NCBI RefSeq assembly: GCF_900096915.1
Contig: NZ_FMYK01000015.1
Coordinates: forward strand, 1-19,364
Origin: Acinetobacter marinus
GTDB lineage: Bacteria > Pseudomonadota > Gammaproteobacteria > Pseudomonadales > Moraxellaceae
Reading direction: 5' to 3'
DNA: 19,364 nt
Positions 1 through 8,162 of the stretch are shown here, in pieces. A program made the translations under genes and the position numbers. How positions within the stretch are numbered: the stretch's first letter is position 1; every line of letters starts with the position of its first letter. Under the pieces are notes generated by a model. It was not told the origin of the DNA. It worked only from the letters and a program-made list of their open reading frames with translations, and ran no database searches.

Positions 1-31
1 TAAATTCTGGAGTATATCGTTTACTGCTCAT
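1..31 (-). CDS. Transposase OrfA, N-terminal fragment (runs off left edge)
   Basis: The minus-strand ATG at 31-29 opens MSSKRYTPEF, the usual opening of IS3-type OrfA proteins of the Transposase_8 helix-turn-helix family, which bind the terminal repeats and are normally joined to OrfB (DDE integrase) by programmed frameshifting. A GAGG ribosome site lies 5 bases upstream (complement of 37-40), supporting this start. Only about ten codons are inside the window, so integrity of the element cannot be judged. The gene points away from the autotransporter remnant, so it would not drive it directly. Confidence 0.68.
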   Translation of the reverse strand, partial: MSSKRYTPEF

Positions 32-78
32 AAGCACCTCGTTAATTAGCCATTTTATCTAACTAAAAGGTGTCTACA
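1..78 (-). mobile_element. Terminal part of an insertion sequence, probably IS3 family
   Basis: Read on the minus strand, this stretch gives the start of a transposase OrfA (29-31 is the ATG), a ribosome site, a short leader, and then a terminus reading TGTAGACACC at 78-69. IS3-family elements characteristically begin with TG and end with CA, and have OrfA starting close to the left end, so the boundary is placed at 78. From 79 onward the sequence reads in frame as autotransporter head repeats. The rest of the element lies left of the window. The family call rests on ten residues of OrfA plus the TG terminus; the exact boundary could be off by a few bases. The other target-site copy cannot be seen. 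Confidence 0.72.
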
Positions 79-1348
79 AAATCGGTGGCTATTCATGGAG
101 GGTTTTCTAATGTTACTGGAGAATCTTCTGGAGCAATTGGGAATTTTAATAACATCTCTGCAAACAACACATATGTCATTGGTAATAATATTGATGCCAC
201 GGCAGACAACAATGTCATCCTAGGTAATACTAGCAGTGAATCTTCCGCAACTACAATCAATGGCGTTGCGACACAAGTCGATAGCGCAATCATTAACAAC
301 ATTACATATGACAACTTTGCTGGCACTGCGGCAGGTGTAGTTAGTGTGGGTGCAGAAGGTGCTGAACGACAAATCATCAATGTGGCACCAGGCGAAATCA
401 GTGCGACCAGCACGGATGCGATCAATGGTAGCCAGCTTTATGAAGTCGCCAATACATTGACAGCCCCACTTACATTTGGTGCTGATAGTGGTACAGATTT
501 GCAGCGTGCTTTAGGTAGCCGTTTGAGCATCAACGGAGATGATAATATTACCACCTCAACAGGTGCTGATGGGTTAACTATTTCTATTAGTGACACCCCT
601 ACATTTGATTCCGTTACTATCAATAATGCTCCAACCAACGACACGGATGCCACAAACAAAACATATGTTGATGGCTCTCGGACAACGGTCACCTCAGCGA
701 ATAACTCTGTGTCAGTGACTCAAACCACAGTTGGTGATGCGCTAAACTTTGATTTATCAGTAGATGCTCAGTCCATTACGGATGCTTCGCAATTACCTGT
801 GGTATATACCAATGATGCGGGTGATCAGGTGTATCTGCAAGATGACGGATCATGGAATACTGTGGCTGATGGGTCTGGTATGACTGTGGATGCTGGAGAC
901 ATAATCACCTCTATGCAAAATGCAGATGGTACAACAACTACACCAACAGTATTGACAAACGTGGCTGCTGGGGACATCAGTGATACTAGTACAGATGCAG
1001 TAAATGGCAGTCAGTTGTATGACACCAATCAACAAGTTTCAACGAACACCAGTAACATTGCGACCAACACGACGAATATTGCCAATAATGCAGCGGATAT
1101 TGTCACCAATGCGAACAACATTACGACTAACACGACTGCGATAAATACTCTAGCGGCAACACCGTTGACCTTTGCGGGAGATAGTGGCGGGGACGTTGAG
1201 CGTGAGTTAGGAACAACATTGAATGTGGAAGGTGGTGCTACGGGTACATTGACCGATGGCAATATTGGTGTCGTTGCGAATGGTACAGATACATTAGCAA
1301 TTCAGCTTGCAGAAACCATTGATCTAGGCAGTGCAGGTAGTGTGACGA

Positions 1349-1503
1349 CAGGGAACACCGTGCTGAACAATGCGGGTGTAACCATTACAGGTGGTAGCAA
1401 TCCAGTTAGTTTAACCTCGAGTGGCTTGGACAATGGAGGCAACGTCATTAGCAATGTTGGAGCGGGTCAAGCAGGCACCGATGCGGTGAATGTAGACCAA
1501 TTG
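1349..1503 (+). repeat. Direct repeat in the autotransporter stalk, copy 1
   Basis: Copy 1 of a stalk module found again exactly 714 bases downstream. Within it, 80 bases (1417-1496) are identical to 2131-2210, and a further 25 bases at 1349-1373 match 2063-2087. The spacing is 238 codons, so recombination between the copies would stay in frame. Confidence 0.85.
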
Positions 1504-2062
1504 ACAGATGCGATTGATGGCGTAAATACCTACGACGGCTGGAACCTCAGCACCAATGGTGGGACAAGCGAAGCGATTGGTGAAAACGACACCGTTGACC
1601 TAAGCAATACAGACGGCAACATCAGCATCACGCAAAGTGGCAGTAATGTTGAATTTGGCTTGGCAGACAGTATTACGGTAGGCAGTACCAGCCCAGTGAC
1701 CATCGATGGCGATACAGGGACGATAGGAGGCTTAACCAATACCACCTTTGATGCCAATAACTACGTGAGTGGACAAGCAGCAACCGAAGATCAATTGGCT
1801 GGTGTCGCAGATGATGTTGCAACCAACACCACAAACATCAGTACCAATGCAGACAACATCAGCACCAACACGACCAACATTGCCACTAATACAGCGGATA
1901 TCGCGAAAGGGATCAATGTTGGCGATGGAACTACCGATAATAACTATGCGTTAGGGGATACCATTAACATCACCGAAGCGGATAGCAATATCGAGACCAC
2001 CACGACTTCGGATGGCGTAGAGGTCGGCTTAGCGGATGACATTAGTGTGACTAGTGTGACGG

Positions 2063-2217
2063 CAGGGAACACCGTGCTGAACAATGCAGGTGTGACCATT
2101 AATGACGGCAATACCACAGTTAGCTTAAGCTCGAGTGGCTTGGACAATGGAGGCAACGTCATTAGCAATGTTGGAGCGGGTCAAGCAGGCACCGATGCGG
2201 TGAATGTAGATCAATTG
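2063..2217 (+). repeat. Direct repeat in the autotransporter stalk, copy 2
   Basis: Copy 2 of the 714-base-spaced stalk module. It encodes a conserved segment ending in GTDAVNVDQL, as in copy 1. The near-identity at DNA level, including synonymous positions, points to recent duplication or gene conversion rather than protein-level selection alone. Confidence 0.85.
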
Positions 2218-4101
2218 AATGCAGCAGAAGCCGCTGCGAAGACAGAAGTGCAAGAAGGTCAGAACATTGCTGTGACCAGTACCACGGGATCAGACGGACA
2301 AACGATCTATACGGTTGCGACGGATGACGAAGTCGAATTTGACAAAGTGACTGTGGGTGATGTTGTCGTTGATGCTACGACCAATGACATCACAGGCTTA
2401 TCGAACACTGCATTGGGTGGAGCTGACTTTGCGCAAAGTGGACGCGCAGCGACAGAAGAGCAATTGAATGAAACACAAGACAACCTAGTAACGATTATTG
2501 GTGGTAATGCGGTCAATAATGGTGGGGTCGTCACCACGACGAATATCGGTGGCACAGGTGCAGACAATGTTAACGATGCAATCCAAACGGTAAATACCAC
2601 AGCGAAAGCAGCGAAGACCGAAGTCGAAGAAGGTCAGAATATCTCTGTAACCAGTACCACAGGGTCTGATGGACAAACGATCTATACGGTCGCAACTGAT
2701 GATGACGTGAACTTTAATAGTGTAACCATTGGCGATACAGCTGGAGACAACACCGTATTGACCAGTACAGCAGATGGTTTAGATGTTGGCGGAGATAAGA
2801 TTACCAACGTAGCTGCTGGTACAATTTCAGATAGTTCAACTGATGCAGTGAATGGTAGTCAACTCTATGGCTTGAGTAATAATGTCACCAATCTCTTTGG
2901 TGGAAATGCGACCTATGATGGTGATGTGATTTCTTGGACTAATATTGGTGGTACAGGTGAAAACACCATTGATGATGCGATTGCTTCGATCAAAGACTCT
3001 GCAGATAATGCCAATCAAGGTTGGAATATCTCGACGAATGGTGGCACAGCAACCAATGTGAAACCTGCGGATACGGTTGATTTCCAAGGTGATGGCAATG
3101 TTGTCGTCAGCAATACAGGTACGGAAGTGACCGTTGGCTTGGCTGATCAAGTCACCATTGGTACAGGTGATACTGCCGTATCGATTGATGGTGATACAGG
3201 TACGATTACCACTGGTGATGTCACTATTGATGGTTCAACAGGTAGTATTACTGCTGGACAAGTCACTGTTAATGGTGATCAAGGCACGGTTAATGGACTC
3301 AGCAATACGACTTGGGATGCAGACAATATCACGTCTGGTCAAGCAGCAACTGAGGATCAGTTACAGCAAGTTGCAGCCGACGCAGCGAGTAATGCGGCTA
3401 AGTCGAAATCGACAGTCTCTGCTGGTGATAACATTGAAGTCACCACATCAGAAAATACCGATGGCTCTACCAATTATGAAGTTGCGACAGCGAAAGATGT
3501 CACATTTGATACAGTGACCTCAGACACCGTAACTGCAGGAACGGTGACAGCTGATACGGTCAATGTTGGTGATGTGTCGATTACTTCATCAGGCATCAAT
3601 GCTGGCAACCAAAAAGTCACCAATGTGGCGGCGGGTACAGTGAGCTCAGACTCAACTGATGCAGTCAATGGCAGTCAGCTCTATGGTCATGCGCAAGCGG
3701 TACAAAACATTATCGGTGGATCAACCACTTATAATGCAGATACGGGCACCTATACCAACAATAACATTGGTGGTACAGGTCAAAGCACCATTGATGCAGC
3801 GATTGGTGCAGTCAACAATAATGTGACTTATCTCAATCAACGTGTGAATGACTTGGAGGATGATCTTTCATCGGGTATTGCAGCGACAGCCGCACTTGAG
3901 AACGCACCATTTATTCCAGGTAAATGGACGTATGCAGCTGGTGCATCTTATTACAATGATCAAAGTGCAATTGGTGCGACATTAAGACGTACTGCGGATA
4001 ACGGTCGTTGGTCGTTCACTGGTGGTGTTGCTGGCGGTACGAATGGTTCACCAATCGTTCGCTTCGGTGTTAGTGGTGTGATTGATTAATTCTAACTAGA
4101 C

Positions 4102-4126
4102 AAGGGAGTGTGCTTTACACTCCCTT
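4102..4126 (+). terminator. Perfect 10-bp hairpin between adhesin gene and tpgA, without a U-tract
   Basis: AAGGGAGTGT pairs exactly with ACACTCCCTT around the loop GCTTT, 12 bases after the adhesin stop codon. On the plus strand it is followed by CTAAAAAATT, not a run of T, so it is a poor intrinsic terminator. It may instead protect the 3' end of the adhesin message or give partial readthrough into tpgA. The structure is directly visible; its role is inferred. Confidence 0.55.
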
Positions 4127-4155
4127 CTAAAAAATTAGCATATGAGAGAGTAACA

Positions 4156-4998
4156 ATGAAAGATTTCAATAAATTCATGATGTTTGGTCTGCTCAGTGGT
4201 CTAGCGTATACCACCACTTATGCAGCAGATGATCTGAGCGCTGTAGAAGATGCAGATGCAGAGCAGGTTGCATATGCAGCAGACAGTACGGAAGCAGTTG
4301 CGCCGACGGAGGTTGACTTTCCAGATGTAAAAGATAGTTACCTGAAACAAGTTAAACGCTATGAATATAATGATGTTGCAAGGTTGGATGTCGGTTTAAA
4401 TAAAGACCAATTCCGAGCAATCTTAGGCAATCCACAGTTTAGCGAAGGGGTTTTCGCCGTTCGAAAGTGGAATTATGTTTTGGATATTCGTGTACCGAAT
4501 ACGCAACAATATCAGCGCTGTCAGTTGCGCATTGATTTTGATAAAAAATATCTTGCCGAAGCAATGTATTGGAAGGGTGAGGCTTGTCAGGGGCTAATGG
4601 CATATGGTGAAGCCAATCAGGTACCTGCAGTGATTCCTGCGCAACAAGGTCAGAATGCCCGTGTATTTTTTGCATTTGACCGTTATGATCCTTCAGGGAT
4701 CGAACAGGGGATGGATAACCTCCATGCTATCGTTGATGCGATCAAAGCCAGTGGCTCAAATCGTGTGACAGTATCGGGATATGCGGATCGCTTAGGGAAA
4801 TATGCCTATAACCAACAACTTTCCGCAAATCGTGTGAATACGGTTGCATCATTATTGGTACAAAATGGCGTTAATCCAGAGTTGATTGATCTGGATGCCA
4901 ATGGCGCCACCAGTATTTATCAAGAGTGTTCAGGCACCCGTTCGGCAGAAACAATACACTGTTTGGCACCGAATCGTCGCGTGAATATTGCCTGGTAA
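4156..4998 (+). CDS. tpgA: TpgA-like protein: peptidoglycan-binding partner of the trimeric autotransporter
   Basis: A 280-residue exported protein. Residues 1-23 form a signal peptide ending TYA before ADDLS; there is no lipobox cysteine. Residues about 70-147 resemble an SmpA/OmlA (BamE-like) domain (LDVGLNKDQFRAILGNPQ), and 168-278 form an OmpA-type peptidoglycan-binding domain with the signature GYADRLGKYAYNQQLSANRV, including Asp211 and Arg226, the positions that contact peptidoglycan in this family. In Acinetobacter, TpgA is encoded next to the adhesin Ata and helps anchor and stabilise it at the outer membrane; the same neighbour order is seen here. The start is set by a purine-rich ribosome site at 4145-4150; an upstream in-frame ATG at 4108 falls in the hairpin and would spoil the signal peptide. 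No separate promoter is evident in the 66-base gap, so it was probably co-transcribed with the adhesin, now cut by the insertion sequence. Confidence 0.88.
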   Translation: MKDFNKFMMFGLLSGLAYTTTYAADDLSAVEDADAEQVAYAADSTEAVAPTEVDFPDVKDSYLKQVKRYEYNDVARLDVGLNKDQFRAILGNPQFSEGVFAVRKWNYVLDIRVPNTQQYQRCQLRIDFDKKYLAEAMYWKGEACQGLMAYGEANQVPAVIPAQQGQNARVFFAFDRYDPSGIEQGMDNLHAIVDAIKASGSNRVTVSGYADRLGKYAYNQQLSANRVNTVASLLVQNGVNPELIDLDANGATSIYQECSGTRSAETIHCLAPNRRVNIAW

Positions 4999-5062
4999 AC
5001 GAGTATTGAATATGAGTGTTGTGATTCATTTTCTAACATAACACTACAATATCATGGCATTC

Positions 5063-5089
5063 AAAAAGCACTCATCGAGAGTGCTTTTT
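5063..5089. terminator. Hairpin terminator after tpgA, able to work in both directions
   Basis: AAAAAGCACTC (5063-5073) pairs perfectly with GAGTGCTTTTT (5079-5089) across a five-base loop. The run of T on the plus strand and the run of A on the left make it a classical rho-independent terminator for tpgA, and in principle a bidirectional one. Confidence 0.9.
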
Positions 5090-5134
5090 GCGTTTGAAGG
5101 AGAAGGTCTATCTGAACAAGCGATGCATAATGAC

Positions 5135-5163
5135 TTGATCGATGCGCATCGAATTGCTATAAA
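5135..5163 (+). promoter_or_regulatory. Probable sigma-70 promoter of the DsbA-fold gene
   Basis: TTGATC (5135-5140), a 17-base spacer, and TATAAA (5158-5163). It lies just after the tpgA terminator and about 135 bases before the next start codon. The spacer holds the palindrome CGATGCGCATCG, which could be a protein-binding site or chance. Confidence 0.55.
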
Positions 5164-5300
5164 CAAATGAAAAAATTGATAGAACATACAGCGCATTTTC
5201 CCGCATAATGCGAACAGATTTCGTTTAATTGGCATCAACTTTAAAAAAATTGTTGAGCCACATCCTTTTTTAACATTGATTGCATTCGAGGTAAAACGCA

Positions 5301-6638
5301 ATGTCCCTGATCCGACGGTGGTTTGATCCGATTCGATCGAAATGGTATTTCGATCAGCCGCATCGCCAAGCCGAATTGCCAACAGATCAAGGGATTAGCG
5401 TTTATCTGCGCTTGGATGATGTGTATAGCTATCTGGCAGTCCAGCAACTCATTCAACTCGAAGAAATACTCATTGATGAGATTCGACCGTTAAAAATTGT
5501 CATTTCTACCCAAGGTGCATTACCGCCTCAAGGGATGAGCATTCAAGCATGGCAAAACTATACTTTAAATGATGCCAAAATCTTAGCGATGCAACATCGC
5601 TTTGCTTATGATGACGTACCCGAAATGCCGTGCGCCCAAGCATTGGCGCAAGCGCATACAATTCTTGAGCGTACTCCATTGATGGGGCGAGATTTTTTAT
5701 ACTTGCTAGAAGATGTGTTCCATATGCTGTGGAATCAACAATATGGCAAGCTCAACATGCTGTATATGATGGCAAAAAATTACAGGCAACCCAGTAAGGA
5801 TCCGCAATTTCGCTTTGATGAAACACCGATTCTCTCTGCTTTTTTTAGTTTTGGTGGACGACATTATCAGGCGGTAGATGATTTATTGCGCTTGATGCGC
5901 CGTTTGCAACAGCAAAAATTGCTGACATCGTCGCCGATTTTTTTAATTAATCACATCGAATGGCGTGAGCATCTGATTCAAGATGCGGAGGAGCTGACAG
6001 ATGTTCAGGCGATGCAACCTGAGCTGGATCTTTATTTGAGTTTGGAAGATCCGATTTCGTGGTTATTGCTGGCGTATATTCAGGACGAGTTGGCGAACCT
6101 CTACAATATTCATATCAATATTTATCCGTTGCCATATCAGGGGCGGGATTTTTTTGATTGGAGCTTGGCGGCACGCTTATCGAAGCGAACGGATGTGGCA
6201 TTTACGCCTTTTTGTCGCCCTGATCAAAAGACGGTTTTGGCGATGGCAAAGTTGTTTTATCAGATCGAGGCGACCGAGCGAGTCGAAGCCTTGCAGGAAA
6301 TGTTGCGTCTGACGTGGACGAAGGGTAAAGACTTGAGTTTGATTAACCATCAGCGTTCGATACTTATGCACCATCAGTTCAATCAAGACCCAATCACTGA
6401 TGATGAAGCGGTGCAACATTTACAAGATAACCAAAAGCACTGCGATGCCTTACAACAGCCGAATCAACCCGTGATGGTACTTCGTATTGCCGAGCAAGAA
6501 TTTGTGTTTAATAGCTTGTATCGGGTGTGGATGATTGAAAGTATTTTTTCGAATATTTTGCAAAAGAAATATGAAGCAGAATCAAAAGAAACAACTTCTG
6601 AAAGTTTAGACTCCAAAGAGATTGATTCGACTGAGTAA
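5301..6638 (+). CDS. Two-domain DsbA-fold / hydroxychromene isomerase-like protein
   Basis: A 445-residue, probably cytoplasmic protein with no signal peptide. Two segments look like tandem DsbA-like thioredoxin-fold units: residues about 31-215 begin with a strand and then LDDVYSYLAVQQL, and about 242-420 begin with YLSLEDPISWLLLAYIQDEL. This pattern (strand, acidic pair, S-Y/W, helix) is that of the 2-hydroxychromene-2-carboxylate isomerase / FrnE branch. Neither unit has a CXXC redox motif at the helix start, so simple disulfide exchange is unlikely. The C-terminal 18 residues are a Ser/Glu/Asp-rich tail. The start is supported by GAGGT at 5288-5292, eight bases upstream. It is followed after 6 bases by a small membrane-protein gene. 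The fold is moderately sure; substrate and role are unknown. Confidence 0.72.
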   Translation: MSLIRRWFDPIRSKWYFDQPHRQAELPTDQGISVYLRLDDVYSYLAVQQLIQLEEILIDEIRPLKIVISTQGALPPQGMSIQAWQNYTLNDAKILAMQHRFAYDDVPEMPCAQALAQAHTILERTPLMGRDFLYLLEDVFHMLWNQQYGKLNMLYMMAKNYRQPSKDPQFRFDETPILSAFFSFGGRHYQAVDDLLRLMRRLQQQKLLTSSPIFLINHIEWREHLIQDAEELTDVQAMQPELDLYLSLEDPISWLLLAYIQDELANLYNIHINIYPLPYQGRDFFDWSLAARLSKRTDVAFTPFCRPDQKTVLAMAKLFYQIEATERVEALQEMLRLTWTKGKDLSLINHQRSILMHHQFNQDPITDDEAVQHLQDNQKHCDALQQPNQPVMVLRIAEQEFVFNSLYRVWMIESIFSNILQKKYEAESKETTSESLDSKEIDSTE

Positions 6639-6644
6639 TAATAC

Positions 6645-7181
6645 ATGTTCGGACTGACAAGGTTTGCGATTTTCGGACTGCTCACGATGTGTGGTTTTGC
6701 TCTAGTTTGCATTGCTTTAAATGCATATAGGGTAGCTTGGTGGTTTGTATTCTTTATAATTTTAGTCCTTTTACTTACGACAACAGTCCCTATTTTAAAA
6801 ATACTTTTCCCAAATTCAAAGATAGTTGCTCCTATTCTCTATGTTGGTATCACAGTTGGTTGGTTTTTGTTTGGAATAAAAATTCCGTTTTATTTACTCA
6901 AGCAAATAGAAGTTCAACGGGAAATTTGTGGTCAGGTAATTCTTGGTCAAGAATATAGTGAAAGTGGTGGTCGTGGAGGTTCAAAATACTATACTGTGTT
7001 TGAGGTTAAAGGTGCTAAAACGAAAGTATTTAAAATGCAGGGTATTGAGAAACGTAAAATGATAAGAAAAAAACCTAGCCTATGTATCACTTATTTCGAA
7101 AATGAAAATTGGAGTGATTATCCGTTCATCGTGTCTTATGAGATAAACGAAAAAAAGAATGAGAGAAAGCATATTCACTAA
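6645..7181 (+). CDS. Small AT-rich membrane protein of unknown function
   Basis: A 178-residue protein with three hydrophobic segments (about 6-26, 30-53 and 59-83), then a roughly 90-residue soluble tail rich in beta-type sequence (GQVILGQEYSES, YYTVFEVKG) and ending in a Lys/His-rich stretch. The tail recalls DUF3592-type membrane proteins in its spaced G-x-V and Y-x-V-F-x-V pattern, but this is only a resemblance. The gene starts 6 bases after the preceding stop, with no convincing ribosome site, so translation may depend on readthrough from the gene upstream. Its codons are much richer in A and T than those of the neighbours, suggesting transfer or weak expression. It converges on yciK, 69 bases away. 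I cannot assign a function. Confidence 0.7.
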   Translation: MFGLTRFAIFGLLTMCGFALVCIALNAYRVAWWFVFFIILVLLLTTTVPILKILFPNSKIVAPILYVGITVGWFLFGIKIPFYLLKQIEVQREICGQVILGQEYSESGGRGGSKYYTVFEVKGAKTKVFKMQGIEKRKMIRKKPSLCITYFENENWSDYPFIVSYEINEKKNERKHIH

Positions 7182-7250
7182 ATCCCGTAAAAAGGAATTT
7201 TAACAAAGATACTATTCTCTCAACTCGGATCGCTAAGTTTTTAGAAAAAT

Positions 7251-7997
7251 TTATTGCGCATCAATACTTTCGCCAGTCACCGCATGACTATCTTTACCCA
7301 TCAAATATAAATAGGCAGGCATGATGTCTTCAGGTGTCGGCAAAGTTTTTGGATCTTCGCTTGGATAGGCTTTGGCACGCATTGCTGTGCGTGTCCCGCC
7401 AGGATTGATACAGTTAAAACGCAGATTGTCTTGATCGGCAAATTCACGGGCAAAGATTTGGCTTAAGGCTTCCACACCAAATTTTGAGACCGAATAAGCG
7501 CCCCATTCCGCTCGTGCATCACGCCCAACACCGCTACTGGTAAAGATGATCGATGCGCTGTCAGAGCGTTTTAATAAGGGTAATAAGGCTTGAGTCAAGA
7601 CAAAAGGAGCACGTAGATTGACATTGAGCACATCGTCCCACACTTCCGTTGGATAATTCTCTAAAGGCACGCGCTCGCCCAAGATGCCTGCATTATGCAA
7701 AATGCCATCCAAGCGACCAAATTGCTTATCTAAAGTGGTGTATAAGGTCTCAAACTCATGCGCTGATGCGCTCGACAGTTGCAATGGTAAAATCGCAGGT
7801 TGTGGTGCGCCGAGTGCTTCGATTTCATCATAAATAATTTCAAGTTTATTTAGACTACGCCCATGTAAGACTACGGTTGCGCCATGTAGCGCATAGTTAA
7901 TCGCAGCAGCACGACCAATGCCATCGCCACAGCCTGTGACGAGGATGACACGACCTTTGAGTAAATCGGGAGCAGGTTGATAAGTTTTAAAATCCAC
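7251..7997 (-). CDS. yciK: YciK-family short-chain dehydrogenase/reductase
   Basis: A 248-residue classical SDR. The cofactor glycine motif TGCGDGIG is at residues 21-28, NAG at 102-104, the catalytic Ser at about 154-155 and YSVSK at 168-172, so all active-site residues are present. The sequence INPGGTRTAMRAKAYP after the active site and the overall length match the YciK group, an oxidoreductase of unsettled substrate. The start is GTG at 7997, with AGAGG six bases upstream. The gene lies downstream of ubiG-mupP on the same strand, the order also found in Pseudomonas, but a 165-base gap and a good promoter candidate in it suggest partly separate transcription. No clear terminator is seen after the stop. 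NAD(P)-dependent oxidoreductase is sure; the physiological reaction is not. Confidence 0.88.
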   Translation of the reverse strand: MDFKTYQPAPDLLKGRVILVTGCGDGIGRAAAINYALHGATVVLHGRSLNKLEIIYDEIEALGAPQPAILPLQLSSASAHEFETLYTTLDKQFGRLDGILHNAGILGERVPLENYPTEVWDDVLNVNLRAPFVLTQALLPLLKRSDSASIIFTSSGVGRDARAEWGAYSVSKFGVEALSQIFAREFADQDNLRFNCINPGGTRTAMRAKAYPSEDPKTLPTPEDIMPAYLYLMGKDSHAVTGESIDAQ

Positions 7998-8058
7998 GTC
8001 GAACCTCTAATTTTTGCTTGTACTTTGATCAGGTATATATTGCATCGTTCTGTTTTTA

Positions 8059-8087
8059 TTTATCAGGCAAATGCGCTGCAAAGTCAA
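8059..8087 (-). promoter_or_regulatory. Probable promoter of yciK
   Basis: On the minus strand, TTGACT (8087-8082), a 17-base spacer, and GATAAA (8064-8059), about 60 bases before the GTG start. The -35 box is strong and the -10 box moderate. It sits in the mupP-yciK gap. Confidence 0.5.
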
Positions 8088-8162
8088 AGCATATTTGTTA
8101 ATACCGACTTGTGAATGACTTTGCAGGATGTTGCCAGTGCATAGATGGATAGACGGACGATT

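Larger units (their letters stand above)
79..4089 (+). pseudogene. Trimeric autotransporter adhesin (YadA/Ata type), 5' part removed by the insertion sequence
   Basis: The open frame encodes over 1,330 residues of an adhesin that in intact form is a trimeric surface fibre. In order (counting from the GTG at 70): a scrap of YadA-type head repeats (SVAIHGGFSN, residues 6-50), a long stalk with many neck motifs of the form STDAVNGSQLY and GTDAVNVDQL, polar heptad coiled coils around residues 320-360 and 585-620, and a C-terminal YadA-type membrane anchor from about residue 1250 (coil LNQRVNDLEDDL, then barrel strands). There is no signal peptide: the frame is closed by TAA at 64-66 inside the insertion-sequence end. 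The GTG at 70 lies in the mobile element with its only purine-rich tract touching it, so it is unlikely to be a real start. The 3' part has no internal stop, which suggests a recent insertion. Followed by tpgA, the same order as the ata-tpgA pair known in Acinetobacter. Whether the 5' half survives beyond the element is not visible. Confidence 0.85.
4999..5300. other. Intergenic region between tpgA and the DsbA-fold gene
   Basis: About 300 bases without a gene. It holds a strong hairpin terminator close to tpgA and a probable promoter for the next gene, both listed separately. The remaining 130 bases form an unusually long leader before the ATG at 5301, AT-rich and with no structure I recognise. 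Confidence 0.7.

Noticed and set aside
70..90. GTG at 70 as the real start of the adhesin
   Set aside because: It lies inside the insertion-sequence end, the AAAAGG tract touches the codon with no spacing, and the product would lack a signal peptide.
1030..1910. Repeated short units in the adhesin as a CRISPR-like array
   Set aside because: The units are in-frame heptad and neck repeats of a coding region, without uniform repeats and unique spacers.
93..3668. Many open frames on the minus strand and in other plus frames across the adhesin gene
   Set aside because: They follow from the repetitive, stop-poor composition of the adhesin; their translations have no recognisable domains or ribosome sites.
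4108..4155. Longer N-terminus for tpgA starting at 4108
   Set aside because: It starts inside the hairpin and places charged residues before a clean signal peptide that begins at 4156 with its own ribosome site.
5140..5152. CGATGCGCATCG palindrome as an operator
   Set aside because: A single 12-base palindrome inside a promoter spacer with no known family pattern; chance cannot be excluded.
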